From: Nannocystis sp. RBIL2
GTDB taxonomy: Bacteria > Myxococcota_A > Polyangia > Nannocystales > Nannocystaceae
Reading direction: 5' to 3'
DNA: 64,000 nt
Assembly (NCBI RefSeq): GCF_026626745.1
Contig: NZ_JAPNJW010000001.1
Coordinates: 310,001-374,000 of the forward strand
In this document: positions 46,358-55,628 of the stretch, piece by piece
Position numbering within the stretch: the stretch's first letter is position 1
How the letters are laid out: every line of letters begins with the position of its first letter
The notes under the pieces: model-generated
Database searches by the model: none
What the model saw: the letters and a program-made list of their open reading frames with translations, nothing else
What the model was told of the DNA's origin: nothing
Position numbers and translations under genes: made by a program

Positions 46358-49300
46358 TCAGGCCACCGCCATCTCGACCGCGCGCTTGATGTTGACGCTG
46401 ACGAGCTTGGACACGCCGCGGGTCTCCATCGTCACCCCGTACAGGCGGTCGGCGATCTCCATCGTCCGCTTGTTGTGGGTGATGATGATGAACTGGGTGT
46501 TCTGCGCCATCTCCTGGACCATCGCGCCGAAGCGGCCGACGTTGGCCTCGTCGAGCGGCGCGTCGACCTCGTCGAGGAGGCAGAACGGGCTCGGCTTGAT
46601 GAGGAAGATGGCGAAGATCAGGCTGACCGCGGTGAGCGCCTTCTCGCCGCCCGACAGCAGCTCGAGGTTGCGGACCTGCTTGCCGGGCGGCTGGGCCTGG
46701 ATCTCGACGCCGGTGCCGAGCAGGTCGCTGGAGTCGGTCAGCTTGAGCAGGGCCTGGCCGCCGTTGAACAGGCGCGGGAACACGGTCTGGAAGCGCTCGT
46801 TGATCTCCTTGAACGTCTCGAGGAACCGCTCGCGCGTGGTCTTGTTGATCTTGTCGATCGCCTCCTGCAGCTGGGCGATCGCCGACTCGAGGTCGCGCTT
46901 CTGCGTCGACAGGTACTCGCAGCGGCTCGAGACCTCCTCGTACTCCTCGATGGCAGTCAGGTTGACCTCGCCCATGCGCGCCAGCACGCGCTTGAGCTCC
47001 TGCTGGCGCGCCGACGAGTCGGGCCCGGCCAGCGGGCGGTCGTGGAAGTCGCACAGAGACAGCTCGAGCTCGGCGTCGAAGCGCTCGCGGATGTCGGCGC
47101 TCAGGTGCTGCGCCTCCATGCGCTGCTCCTTGAGCACGCTCTCGACCTCGGCCAGGCGCTCGCGCTGCTCGTCGAGGCCGTTGCGCAGCTTGCGGACCGA
47201 GAGGTCGAGCTCGTCGGTGGCCAGGCGGACCGCGTCGTGGGCCTCGCGCGCCGCCTGCAGCGTCGTGGTCGCGATGCGGTGGGCCTCGAGCTGCTGCTCG
47301 CGCTCGGCCTCGGCCGCCTGCAGCGCCTCCTCGAGCGCCGCGATCTTGGCCTCGCCCTCGACCTGCGCCTGGCCGAGCCGCTGCAGGCGCTCGTCCTCGG
47401 CCGCGACCTGGCGCGACAGGCGGGCCTCGGCCGCGGTCAGCGCCCCGAGCTGCTGCTGGAAGCGCGCCAGCGCCACCTTCGCCTCGGTCAGCATCTCCGA
47501 GACCTGCGCCTGCTGCTCGCGCAGCATCTCGATGCGCGCCTCAGCGTCGACGATCGTCTGCTGCAGCCCCGGCAGCTCCGCGCGCACCTGCCCCAGCTCC
47601 TCCGTCAGGCGCGCCCGCTCCTCCTCGCGGCCGCCGAGCGACGCCTGCAGCTTGTTGCGCTCGCGCGTCAGCTGCTCGGTGCGCTGGCCGAGCTGCTGGA
47701 TCTCTCGCTGCAGCCGGCTGACCTCCTGCACGCGCGACAGCCGGACCTTCTCCGACTCGAGCAGCTCCGCCTCGCTCATCTCGCGCTCGGCCTCGAGCTG
47801 GGTCTGGCGCTCGACCAGCACCTGGACCTGCTCGTACGCCGCCGCGACCTCGGTCTCGCGTGTGGTCACCTGCTCGTGCAGCTCGCGGATCTCCCGCTTC
47901 TGCTGCAGCAGCGCCGAGTCGAGCCCCTGCGCCGAGCCGCCGATCACCACCCCCGAGGGCTCGACGCGGTCGCCGGCCAGAGTCACCAGCGGCGCGGTCG
48001 CCCCGGCCTGCCACAGCTCGAGCGCCTGCGGCAGGTCCTCGACCACCACGGTGTCGCCGAGCAGCGCGCGGGCCAGCGGCCGCAGCTCAGCGGGCACCTC
48101 GATCGAGTCCACCAGGCGGCCGACGACGCCTGGCCGCTGGAGCATGTCCTCGAGGCCAGGGCCGTAAGAACTTGCCTCTTCGGACATGCCCTCTGCGCCA
48201 TGCTCGGACCGGCGCGGCCGGCACTCGCGCGGCAGGAACGAGGTGCGACCCTCCTGCTTGGCCTTGAGCAGCGAGACCGCGGCCGCGCTGGCGCGCACGC
48301 CGTCGACCACCACGCCCTGCAGCCGGTCGCCGAGCACCGCCGACAGCGCCGGCTCGAACTGGGCGGGCGCGGCCAGGTGGTCGGCGAGGATGCCGAGGAT
48401 CGCGCCGCCGGCCTCGGCGCCGATCGCGTCGCGGTTCTGGATCACCGTCTGCACGCCGCTGGCGCAGCCGCGGTAGCGCTTCTGGATCTCCTCGAGCGAC
48501 TGCACGCGCGACTGCACCCGCTGCATCTGCGCGCGGGCGGCGTCGTGGGACTGCTCGGCGGACTTGACTTGGCCCTTGAGCGCCTGCTTCTCGCGGTCGC
48601 CGGACGCCCGGCGGTCCTGCAGCGCCGCGACCCGCTCGACCGCGAACTCGCGGGCGGACTCGGCCACCTCGAGGTCGGCGCGGTCGCGCTCGAGCTGGAT
48701 CCCCAGCAGCTCCGTCTCCTGCGTCAGCGCCGCGATCCGCTGCTCGAGGTCGGACAGGCCCTCGGCGCGGGCCTGCAGCTGGGCCGACGCGGTCGCCTCG
48801 CGCTGCTGCAGGCGGTTCAGCTGCGAGCGCCCGCGCTCGAACTCGGACACCTCGCCGCGCAGCCGCGCCGCCAGGCCGTCGTGCTCTTCTTGAAGGCGGG
48901 CCGCCACGTCGGCGTGGCCCTCGTCGGCCCCGTCGCGCAGCTCCGCGAGCTGGGTCGTGACCTGCTCGAGCTCGCCGCGCAGCGCCGTCAGGGAGCGCTC
49001 GGCCGCGGCCGCCTCGGCGCGCGCCTGCGTGACCGCCGTGCGCGCGCCCTCCTGCTCGCGCCGGCGGAACTGGCCCTCGCTCTCGGCCAGCTTGATGCGG
49101 TTGTCGAGGTCGAACACCGTGGTCTGGGCCGCGCGCAGCTCCTGCTCGCGCTGCAGCAGCTCGGTCCGCTGGGCCTCGCCGCGCGCGTCGGCGGCCGCCA
49201 GGTTGGCGCGCATGTCGTCGACCTGCACCCCGAGCTCGCCGCGCCGGACCTCGAGCACGCGGCGCATGGCCTCGAGCTCGAGGAAGCGGTGGCTGGCGAT

Positions 49301-49990
49301 CCACAGGTCGAGGTCGCGCAGCTCGGCGCGGTAGCGCTTGTAGCGCTCGGCCTTCTGCGCCTGCCGACGCAGGTTGCCGACCCGCGCCTCGAGCTCCGAC
49401 AGCACGTCCGACACGCGCAGCAGGTTCTGCTGCGTCTGCTCGATCTTCTTCTCGGCGGCCTGCTTCTGCGCCTTGAAGCGGGTGATGCCGGCGGCCTCGT
49501 CGATGATGTAGCGGCGCTCCTCGGCCTTGGAGCTGACGATCCGGCCGACCTGGCCCTGCTCGATGATCGAGTAGCCGCGCGTGCCCGCGCCGGTGCCGGC
49601 CATCAGCTCCTGGATGTCGCGCAGGCGGCACGGCACCTTGTTGATGAGGTACTCGCTGGTGCCGTCGCGGAACAGCCGGCGCGTGACCGCGATCTCGGCG
49701 AAGTTGAGGTAGGCGGTCGGGACCTGCCCGTTATTCTGGAAGGTCAGCGTCACCTCCGCCGCGTTGCCCGGGCCACGCGTCGAGCAACCGGCGAAGATCA
49801 CGTCGGCCATGCCCTGACCGCGCAGGTGCTTGGCCCGCTGCTCGCCGAGGCACCAGCGCATCGCGTCGACGACGTTCGACTTGCCGCAGCCGTTGGGCCC
49901 GAGGATCGCCGTCACGTGGTCGTCGACGTGGATGACCTCGCGGTCGGCGAAGGACTTGAACCCGTTGACCTCGATCTTCTTGATTCGCAT
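46358..49990 (-). CDS. smc: Chromosome segregation protein SMC
   Basis: A 1210-residue SMC ATPase. The N-terminus MRIKKIEVNGFKSFADR and Walker A ILGPNGCGKSNVVDAMRW are followed by long coiled coils (about 170-500 and 680-1040), an intervening hinge (about 510-670), and the C-terminal head with the signature NLELLSGGEKALTAVSL and Walker B PFCLLDEVDAPLDEANV. It forms the condensin that organises and separates chromosomes. The hinge contains an unusual stretch at residues ~596-616 (RSEHGAEGMSEEASSYGPG) encoded by a dispersed repeat copy. It is divergent from ftsY, 235 bp away. Confidence 0.96.
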   Translation of the reverse strand: MRIKKIEVNGFKSFADREVIHVDDHVTAILGPNGCGKSNVVDAMRWCLGEQRAKHLRGQGMADVIFAGCSTRGPGNAAEVTLTFQNNGQVPTAYLNFAEIAVTRRLFRDGTSEYLINKVPCRLRDIQELMAGTGAGTRGYSIIEQGQVGRIVSSKAEERRYIIDEAAGITRFKAQKQAAEKKIEQTQQNLLRVSDVLSELEARVGNLRRQAQKAERYKRYRAELRDLDLWIASHRFLELEAMRRVLEVRRGELGVQVDDMRANLAAADARGEAQRTELLQREQELRAAQTTVFDLDNRIKLAESEGQFRRREQEGARTAVTQARAEAAAAERSLTALRGELEQVTTQLAELRDGADEGHADVAARLQEEHDGLAARLRGEVSEFERGRSQLNRLQQREATASAQLQARAEGLSDLEQRIAALTQETELLGIQLERDRADLEVAESAREFAVERVAALQDRRASGDREKQALKGQVKSAEQSHDAARAQMQRVQSRVQSLEEIQKRYRGCASGVQTVIQNRDAIGAEAGGAILGILADHLAAPAQFEPALSAVLGDRLQGVVVDGVRASAAAVSLLKAKQEGRTSFLPRECRPRRSEHGAEGMSEEASSYGPGLEDMLQRPGVVGRLVDSIEVPAELRPLARALLGDTVVVEDLPQALELWQAGATAPLVTLAGDRVEPSGVVIGGSAQGLDSALLQQKREIRELHEQVTTRETEVAAAYEQVQVLVERQTQLEAEREMSEAELLESEKVRLSRVQEVSRLQREIQQLGQRTEQLTRERNKLQASLGGREEERARLTEELGQVRAELPGLQQTIVDAEARIEMLREQQAQVSEMLTEAKVALARFQQQLGALTAAEARLSRQVAAEDERLQRLGQAQVEGEAKIAALEEALQAAEAEREQQLEAHRIATTTLQAAREAHDAVRLATDELDLSVRKLRNGLDEQRERLAEVESVLKEQRMEAQHLSADIRERFDAELELSLCDFHDRPLAGPDSSARQQELKRVLARMGEVNLTAIEEYEEVSSRCEYLSTQKRDLESAIAQLQEAIDKINKTTRERFLETFKEINERFQTVFPRLFNGGQALLKLTDSSDLLGTGVEIQAQPPGKQVRNLELLSGGEKALTAVSLIFAIFLIKPSPFCLLDEVDAPLDEANVGRFGAMVQEMAQNTQFIIITHNKRTMEIADRLYGVTMETRGVSKLVSVNIKRAVEMAVA
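48144..48206. repeat. In-frame dispersed repeat copy in the SMC hinge coding region
   Basis: GAGCATGTCCTCGAGG, AGAACTTGCCTCTTCGGACA and GCCCTCTGCGCCATGCTCGG, three units, translated on the minus strand as part of the hinge without a frame break. Confidence 0.6.
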
Positions 49991-50225
49991 CGATCGGCGC
50001 GCGCAAAAAAACGCTGGCGTCCGCGAGATAGCACCACCCGCCGCCCCGGAAAAGCCCGCCGTGACGATCTCCCCCGGAGACGATCCCGGGAACGGTGACG
50101 CGGGCCGCCCCCGACCCGCCGGCGCCCGCGGGCCGCGCCCCCGAGATCTCGCAGATCTCGCATCGCTACGCCCGAACCCTTCAGGATCGGCGCCGGCTGT
50201 GCTACCGCTGCAGTGGCCGTCGCCG

Positions 50226-51401
50226 ATGACCTCGACCGAGATCTACCTGCTCCTCGCCATCCTCGGCGCGCTCGTCGTCACCGGCGGCGTCGTCTACGCG
50301 CGTCGCCGCGCCCTCCCGCCGGGGAAGACGCCGCCCGAGCTGACCGCAGCGCCGTCCGACCGGGCCCTCGCGTCCGGTGCTGGGCGCCGCGCCGAGGTCC
50401 CGGTCCGCCCGCTCACGCCGGAGGAGCTCGCCCGCGCCGCCGAACAGGAGCGCTACGTCGCCGGCCTCGCGCGCACCCGCGGCGGCTTCGTCGCCAAGCT
50501 CGCGCGCCTGTTCAGCGGCCGTCCCCGCGTCAGCGCCGAGCTCCGCGACGAGGTCGAGACCGTCCTCTTCACCGCCGACATCGGCGCCAAGGCGGCGCAG
50601 AAGCTCCTCGACCAGGTCACCGACCTGCTCGACAAGAGCGACGTCGCCGACGCCGACAAGGTGTGGGCGGTCATCCGCACCGCCGCGCGGCAGATCCTGA
50701 ACGTCCCCGCCGCCCCGCTCGACTACAGCCCGAACCCGCCGCCCTACGTGCTGCTGATGATCGGCGTCAACGGCGTCGGCAAGACCACCACCCTGGGCAA
50801 GCTGGCCGCCTTCCACAAGGCGGCCGGGCGCCGCGTGCTGCTGGTCGCGGGCGACACCTTCCGCGCCGCCGCCGGCGAGCAGCTCGAGATCTGGGCCCGC
50901 CGCGTCGGCTGCGAGATCCACCTCGGCAAGGAGGGCGCCGACCCCTCGAGCGTGATCCACGACGGCATCTACCGCGGCGCGCGCGAGGGCTTCGACGTCG
51001 TCCTCTGCGACACCGCGGGCCGGCTCCACACCAAAAAGGAGCTGATGGACGAGTTGCAGAAGATCCGCCGCTCGTGCGCCAAGGCGCTCGCGCGCGCCCG
51101 CGGCGTCGGCGAGGCGGAGGTCCGCGGCCCGCACGACACCTTCCTCGTGCTCGACGCCACCATCGGCCAGAACGCGCTCGCGCAGGCGGTTCTGTTCAAG
51201 GAGACGATGGACTTCACCGGCCTCGTCCTGACCAAGCTCGACGGCACGGCCAAGGGCGGCGTGGTGCTCGGCGTGTGCGACGAGCTCCGCGTGCCGGTCC
51301 GCTTCATCGGCATCGGCGAGAAGGTCGACGACCTGCGCCCGTTCGACCCCGACGCCTTCGTCGAGGCCATGTTCGGCGACCTCGACGACGCGAAGGCGTG
51401 A
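50226..51401 (+). CDS. ftsY: Signal recognition particle receptor FtsY
   Basis: A 391-residue SRP GTPase. A membrane helix at residues 4-23 ([20 protein letters not shown]) is an unusual but known form of membrane anchoring for FtsY. A Pro/Ala linker follows, then the N domain ([29 protein letters not shown]). The G domain has G1 [15 protein letters not shown], the insertion-box [16 protein letters not shown]3 [17 protein letters not shown]4 [10 protein letters not shown] and the closing [23 protein letters not shown]. It docks ribosome-SRP complexes at the membrane. The start ATG at 50226 gives the expected N-terminus. smc lies divergent upstream. Confidence 0.95.
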   Translation: MTSTEIYLLLAILGALVVTGGVVYARRRALPPGKTPPELTAAPSDRALASGAGRRAEVPVRPLTPEELARAAEQERYVAGLARTRGGFVAKLARLFSGRPRVSAELRDEVETVLFTADIGAKAAQKLLDQVTDLLDKSDVADADKVWAVIRTAARQILNVPAAPLDYSPNPPPYVLLMIGVNGVGKTTTLGKLAAFHKAAGRRVLLVAGDTFRAAAGEQLEIWARRVGCEIHLGKEGADPSSVIHDGIYRGAREGFDVVLCDTAGRLHTKKELMDELQKIRRSCAKALARARGVGEAEVRGPHDTFLVLDATIGQNALAQAVLFKETMDFTGLVLTKLDGTAKGGVVLGVCDELRVPVRFIGIGEKVDDLRPFDPDAFVEAMFGDLDDAKA

Positions 51402-51456
51402 CTGGCACTTTCTACGACAATGCGCCGTGTTTGATTTTGCGCGTCGTAGAAGTCAC
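51398..51456 (+). terminator. Hairpin after ftsY
   Basis: Arms TTCTACGAC (51410-51418) and GTCGTAGAA (51443-51451) pair perfectly, extended inward by GCGC/GCGC. Outer GTGACT (51398-51403) and AGTCAC (51451-51456) pair with a bulge. The loop contains TTTGATTTTG. It begins at the ftsY stop codon. It is a plausible terminator with a long loop. Confidence 0.4.
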
Positions 51457-51891
51457 CTGGTCGTGACGGGTGGCCGAACCCCCGGCGCGGAGATCGTCTT
51501 GCACAACTTCGCGGGGCGGCCGGCGGGCGCGTGTCGGGGCCTCACCTGCGAATTTGCGGCCCTGGGGCCTACGCACCGCCCTGCGTGCCTTTGCTCCAAA
51601 CAGCGCCCGCTCTCAAACAGCGCTTGTGCTGTTGTGACCTAGTGGTTGGCTGTGATACCGTCCGACACCCCTAAACCGGTGTCTATGGCTTCGGTTGTCG
51701 GGTGCCCTCTGGGCCTGATGATTTTCTACCCCAGCTCTGCGATTCTGCTTCCCACGGCCTCCGGGCCCACGCGTTTCCCGGCCCTCCCGGCCACTTGAAT
51801 TCCTGCCTCCCCCGGCCCCTGCAGGGCCTCTCCACAGGCCCCTGGGCCTGACCTCCGAGATACCCACGTGCCAGTCGACCTTGAGGTGAGC
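51457..51891. promoter_or_regulatory. Long leader/promoter region before the outer-membrane protein genes
   Basis: This 435-bp stretch has no convincing open frame. Composition drops in GC near 51600-51680 (TTGTGACC, GTGATACC), the likely promoter zone, then becomes C-rich. Just before the ATG at 51892, GAGGTGAG is a near-perfect ribosome binding site, stronger than those of most genes here, in keeping with abundant outer-membrane proteins. Confidence 0.35.
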
Positions 51892-52890
51892 ATGCGACGT
51901 TCTTTGACCGGCTCGGCTGTTCTCCTGGCAGCCTGGGCCTTCACTGCTCCTGGAACCGCCGCCGCGGCCGTCGCGGCACCCGCCCCCGCTGCTGCGCCTG
52001 CTCCTGCGGCGCCCGCCGACGACGACACCATCGTCCTCGACGAGGCCGAGGGCGAGGCGCCGGCCAAGCCCGCGGGCGACGCGAAGGCTGGCGGTGAGGC
52101 CGGAGTCTCGACCGACCTGTTCGGCGACGAGAAGAAGAAGGCGCCTGTCACGGGCGAGGCCGGCAAGGTCAGCGCGACCTCGGAAGCCGACCAGCTGAAG
52201 CAGGACAAGGCGTTCATCACCGTCGTGCAGCGCCAGCGCTTCCTGAAGAAGAAGCGCTTCGAGCTGCAGCCGCAGATCGGCATCACGGTCAACGATCCCT
52301 TCGTCCGCCACTACACCGTCGGCGCCGAGCTCAACTACTGGATCACCAACCGCATGGCGGTTGGCATCACGGGCACGGCCTTCTTCGGCAACAAGACCTC
52401 GCGGTACACCAACATCCGCTTCCAGGAGAGCGTGCTGTTGACCGCGAACAAGACGCTTTGGCAGGCGAGCGTCAACTTCCTGTACAACCCGTTCTACGGC
52501 AAGATCGCGGTGTTCAACCGCGCCTTGATGCACTGGGAGTCGTACGTCCAGGTCGGCGGCGGCGCGATCCAGACCCAGGTGATTCCGCGCTACGAGGCGA
52601 TCCACGAGCCGTTCCGCCACATCACCGGCCAGGGCAACTTCGCCATCGGCGCCCGCTTCTACGGCCCGCGCGTCGACTGGCTCTCGGTGAACTTCGGCGT
52701 CCGCACCTGGATCTACCAGGACAAGCTCGAGCCGACTGAGCGCGGTCCGGGACCGAACCAGCTCGACAGCCTCGACTCTGCCGACGCAGCGAAGGACGCC
52801 GCGGTCAAGAAGCTCGCCTTCAACGTGGTCTTCTTCCTGGGGCTCAGCTTCTACTTCCCCACCACCTTCCAGTACACCACCCGCCGCTGA
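51892..52890 (+). CDS. Outer-membrane beta-barrel protein (myxobacterial type), first of a pair
   Basis: A 332-residue exported protein. Signal peptide MRRSLTGSAVLLAAWAFTAPGTAAA, then a low-complexity Ala/Pro and acidic linker to ~residue 90. The rest is a beta-barrel with alternating aromatic strands (RFELQPQIGITVNDPFVRHY, TVGAELNYWITNRMAVGITG, VQVGGGAIQTQVIPRYEAI) that ends FNVVFFLGLSFYFPTTFQ, an aromatic-ended last strand as BamA substrates have. It fits the outer-membrane beta-barrel domain family known from myxobacteria. The next gene, 12 bp downstream, is a related barrel, so the two probably form an operon and may work together. Confidence 0.85.
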   Translation: MRRSLTGSAVLLAAWAFTAPGTAAAAVAAPAPAAAPAPAAPADDDTIVLDEAEGEAPAKPAGDAKAGGEAGVSTDLFGDEKKKAPVTGEAGKVSATSEADQLKQDKAFITVVQRQRFLKKKRFELQPQIGITVNDPFVRHYTVGAELNYWITNRMAVGITGTAFFGNKTSRYTNIRFQESVLLTANKTLWQASVNFLYNPFYGKIAVFNRALMHWESYVQVGGGAIQTQVIPRYEAIHEPFRHITGQGNFAIGARFYGPRVDWLSVNFGVRTWIYQDKLEPTERGPGPNQLDSLDSADAAKDAAVKKLAFNVVFFLGLSFYFPTTFQYTTRR

Positions 52891-52902
52891 GAGCACCTCG
52901 AC

Positions 52903-53883
52903 ATGCACCGGATTCGATCGCTCACTGTTCTGGCGGCATCCCTGGTCGCCGTCACGTTGCTTCCCGACACCGCGTACGCCAAGCGGAAGAGTCCGCTCGA
53001 GGGCAAGCCGGTCGTCGTCCGCAAGCTCGAGCTGCGCAAGCTTCGCTTCGGCATCACGCCGTTCGTCGGCATGAGCCTCTCGCAGACCTTCGTCCACAAG
53101 GGCTACGTCGGCGGCAAGCTCCACTTCGACTTCACCGACTGGATCGGCATCCAGGCCAAGTTCGCGTACGGCGTGATCAACCGCGACTCCAAGCTGCTCA
53201 AGGCGCTCAACGACGAGGCCGGCGGCCTCCCGCGCGGCGTCGATCCGAACACCGCGGAGAACATGTCGGCCGCGCCGGAGCGCCTCCTCGCGGACTTCAA
53301 CAGCCCCGCGCCGCTGCTCCACGACTTCCAGTCGGGCCTCACGCGCAACAACTGGCTGGCCAGCTTCGACTTGGTGTTCAAGCCCTTCAGCGGCAAGCTG
53401 GGCCTGTTCTCGGGCATCTTCACCGAGTACGACATGTACTTGTTCGCCGGCCTCGGTCTGGCCAACTTCGGGCGCCACTACCCGAACCAGAAGTCGACCA
53501 CGGAGTTGCTGGGCCTGCCCAACGACCCCAAGGACATCGCCAACTACTGCCGGCCGACGCCGAACTCCGACCCGAACAGCGAGTGTTACCTGCACCCGGT
53601 CAAGGCCGACACGGGCATCAAGGTCGGTCCGAGCTTCGGCGGCGGCGTGAACATCTTCCTCGCCGAATTCGCCTCGCTCAACCTCGATGTCCACGACATC
53701 ATGACCTACAACAACGCGGCCGGCCTCAACGCGACCACGACGGACGTGCCGCCGAAGGTCGACAAGCAGGACGCCAACTGGAACCACAACGTGATGTTCT
53801 CGCTCGGCGTCACGTTCTACTTCCCGCCCAAGGCCAAGCGCTCGCAGCTCAAGATCGGCGGCAAGCCCGTCACCGCCAAGTAA
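52903..53883 (+). CDS. Outer-membrane beta-barrel protein (myxobacterial type), second of a pair
   Basis: A 326-residue exported protein. Signal peptide SLTVLAASLVAVTLLPDTAYA with a standard AYA cleavage site. The mature part is a barrel with strand pairs LRFGITPFVGMSLSQTFVHK, YVGGKLHFDFTDWIGIQAKF, ASFDLVFKPFSGKLGLFSG and a last strand MFSLGVTFYFPPK. The extracellular loops are long and contain one Cys pair (CRPTPNSDPNSEC). It closely resembles the upstream gene in general plan. A strong hairpin terminator follows its stop by 24 bp. Confidence 0.85.
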   Translation: MHRIRSLTVLAASLVAVTLLPDTAYAKRKSPLEGKPVVVRKLELRKLRFGITPFVGMSLSQTFVHKGYVGGKLHFDFTDWIGIQAKFAYGVINRDSKLLKALNDEAGGLPRGVDPNTAENMSAAPERLLADFNSPAPLLHDFQSGLTRNNWLASFDLVFKPFSGKLGLFSGIFTEYDMYLFAGLGLANFGRHYPNQKSTTELLGLPNDPKDIANYCRPTPNSDPNSECYLHPVKADTGIKVGPSFGGGVNIFLAEFASLNLDVHDIMTYNNAAGLNATTTDVPPKVDKQDANWNHNVMFSLGVTFYFPPKAKRSQLKIGGKPVTAK

Positions 53884-54472
53884 GCCGCTCCGGTCGAGTC
53901 CTCGCAGGGCCCGTCAGCACCGCTGACGGGCCTTCGTGCTTTCGGGGCCTCGCCCTCGCCTCCCCGCGGGACCCGTGGTTGCTCGGCACTGACGGGCCTT
54001 CGTGCTTTCGAGGCGGCCTCGGCCTTCGAGCCCTCGCAGATCCGTCAGCGCAAGCGAGGCTTCGTGCCTGCGCACATCGGACGCGGCACTCACCTGTCCT
54101 TCCGACCAGGTCGCAGCTGCGCCGTCCATCGGCGCCGGGAGGGCCTACGACAGGCCAACCAGTCGCTGCCCCTTGAGTCAGTTCGCCCGTGGACGTGGTC
54201 GCCTCGAGCTGGCACCGCTTGGACCTCGAGGCGGCGGAGACTCCGCGAGCGACCGTAGCTCCGTCCCAGACCCAGCCCGCTCTTCGCCAAGCTGTCCGCC
54301 CCTCGCAGCGACCCCTCGACGAACTCCGTCGAGCCAGGACGCCCAGGCGAGCTCGCCTGGTCCCTGCCGGGCGCTCGCCCCCACTGTCCGGTCCCTCGTC
54401 TGTCACCGGCTCACTGACCTGTCCCTTCGACCAGCTCCCTCCACGACATCTGCCTCCGCCGCTGGCACCCGC
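53884..54472. other. 589-bp intergenic region with direct repeats, no gene
   Basis: Between the convergent barrel and lipoprotein genes there is no open frame with a credible protein. The region contains a 22-base sequence present twice (53923-53944 and 53989-54010, beginning CTGACGGGCCTTCG), a weaker third copy near 54045, and two dispersed-repeat units (ACCTGTCCTTCCGACCAGG at 54091 and ACCTGTCCCTTCGACCAGC at 54417). Confidence 0.6.
53908..53932 (+). terminator. Strong terminator after the outer-membrane protein pair
   Basis: GGCCCGTCAGC-ACC-GCTGACGGGCC, a perfect 11-bp GC-rich stem with a 3-base loop, followed by TTCGTGCTTTCG. It lies 24 bp after the stop codon. The right arm and its 3' flank recur exactly at 53989-54010. 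Confidence 0.75.
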
Positions 54473-54904
54473 TCAGCACTCGTCGGCCTGCTCCATCGTC
54501 ACCACCGACGCGTCGTCCTCGTCGATGTCCGCGACATAGAACCGATGCTGGCTCACGGGTCCGTCGGGACCGGGCTCCTCGAACCACACTTCGAGGCAAT
54601 TGTCGGTGAGGTCGATCTTGACCGCGCTCAGCTCGAAGTCGCCGAACTGATCGGCGTACACGAAGTAACCGCGGGCCCCGGAGCGCTCGTACAAGAACAC
54701 CCGTGTATCGAGCGTGGGCGCTTCGACCTCGAGGTTGCCCTGCACTTCGACGTACTGCACCGGCGCCGCCTTGAGGCTGGGAGGAGGCACCGGGACCGAG
54801 ATCCCGAACTGCCCGGTGAACGGCCGGTCGGTGCGCGTGGGCAAGTGCGTGTTGCAGGCGCTCAGGACGACGAGGGCGGCGACGAGGAGGGCGCGAAAGA
54901 TCAT
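54473..54904 (-). CDS. Small predicted lipoprotein
   Basis: A 143-residue exported protein. The signal peptide MIFRALLVAALVVLSACNTH has a textbook lipobox (LSAC, residues 14-17). The mature part is beta-rich with acidic C-terminus: FGISVPVPPPSLKAAPVQYV, RVFLYERSGARGYFVYADQF, LEVWFEEPGPDG and YVADIDEDDASVV. I do not recognise the family. The ATG at 54902-54904 is the obvious start. It sits at the edge of the less GC-rich region that holds the next gene. Confidence 0.72.
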   Translation of the reverse strand: MIFRALLVAALVVLSACNTHLPTRTDRPFTGQFGISVPVPPPSLKAAPVQYVEVQGNLEVEAPTLDTRVFLYERSGARGYFVYADQFGDFELSAVKIDLTDNCLEVWFEEPGPDGPVSQHRFYVADIDEDDASVVTMEQADEC

Positions 54905-55628
54905 GAGTCGTGGGCTCCGAGCGGCTGCGACGCACGGGCTAGGCCGTGGGTCTGAGACCAACTTCGCATTCTGCAAACTCTGCACCAAACATCAGCTCCA
55001 AGATCCTGCGGAAAAAGCCCGGCTGCTTGGCAACTCAGATGGCTGAAGGATGCGATCCTGACAACCTCGTTGGCAGCCACCCGGAGTACCTTGCGCCCCA
55101 TGCGCATAACCCACGCTTGGCCGTTCGTTCTGTGCTCGAAATCGCTCTACGGACGCAGGTCGTCTGATCCCCGCTTCGGTCGTCGGCGCTCCATCGCGTC
55201 GGCGAACGCTCGTCAGCGGTCCACCCATTGCTGTCTTCGCTCTCGGGCTCGCGGATGTTTCCCGGCCGCGTGTAAGCGAGCGCCTTGACTACAGCCGCAC
55301 CTGGACGTCGAGCTCGAAAGTACTCGGATGCCTGTTGCTCTCGGCTCAGCACAGTCACTCAAGGCCACGTAGGCGCAAATGGGATCGTGTACATAGCAGC
55401 TACGTAAATTATAGACGATTCTTGGCACCCAGCTACCGAGCCCGGGAACTCACTGATATCCGGCCCAATAAGCACCATGAGGTCTTGGAGCGCCAAACAC
55501 CTATGTTCAAATTCAATTACCATTGAAGCTTGCCGTTCTCGATCGCTTCAGGCAAACTGCTCCCGGGTAGTTGATTTGTGCGCACAGAAGTGCGCAAACG
55601 GCATTCACAGTTGGAAGGTTGGATCAAG
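54905..55628. other. 724-bp intergenic stretch of falling GC content
   Basis: No gene is supported. GC falls from left to right, reaching an AT-rich patch near 55390-55530 (for example GTAAATTATAGACG and TTCAAATTCAATTACCATTG) that must contain the promoter for the gene at 55629. The dispersed GGACATGTCC repeats, otherwise frequent, are absent from the whole of 54930-56600. Confidence 0.5.

Noticed and set aside
53870..54406. Open frame of 178 codons after the barrel genes
   Set aside because: Arg/Ser/Gly-rich random-looking translation across a terminator and direct repeats, with no plausible start signal.
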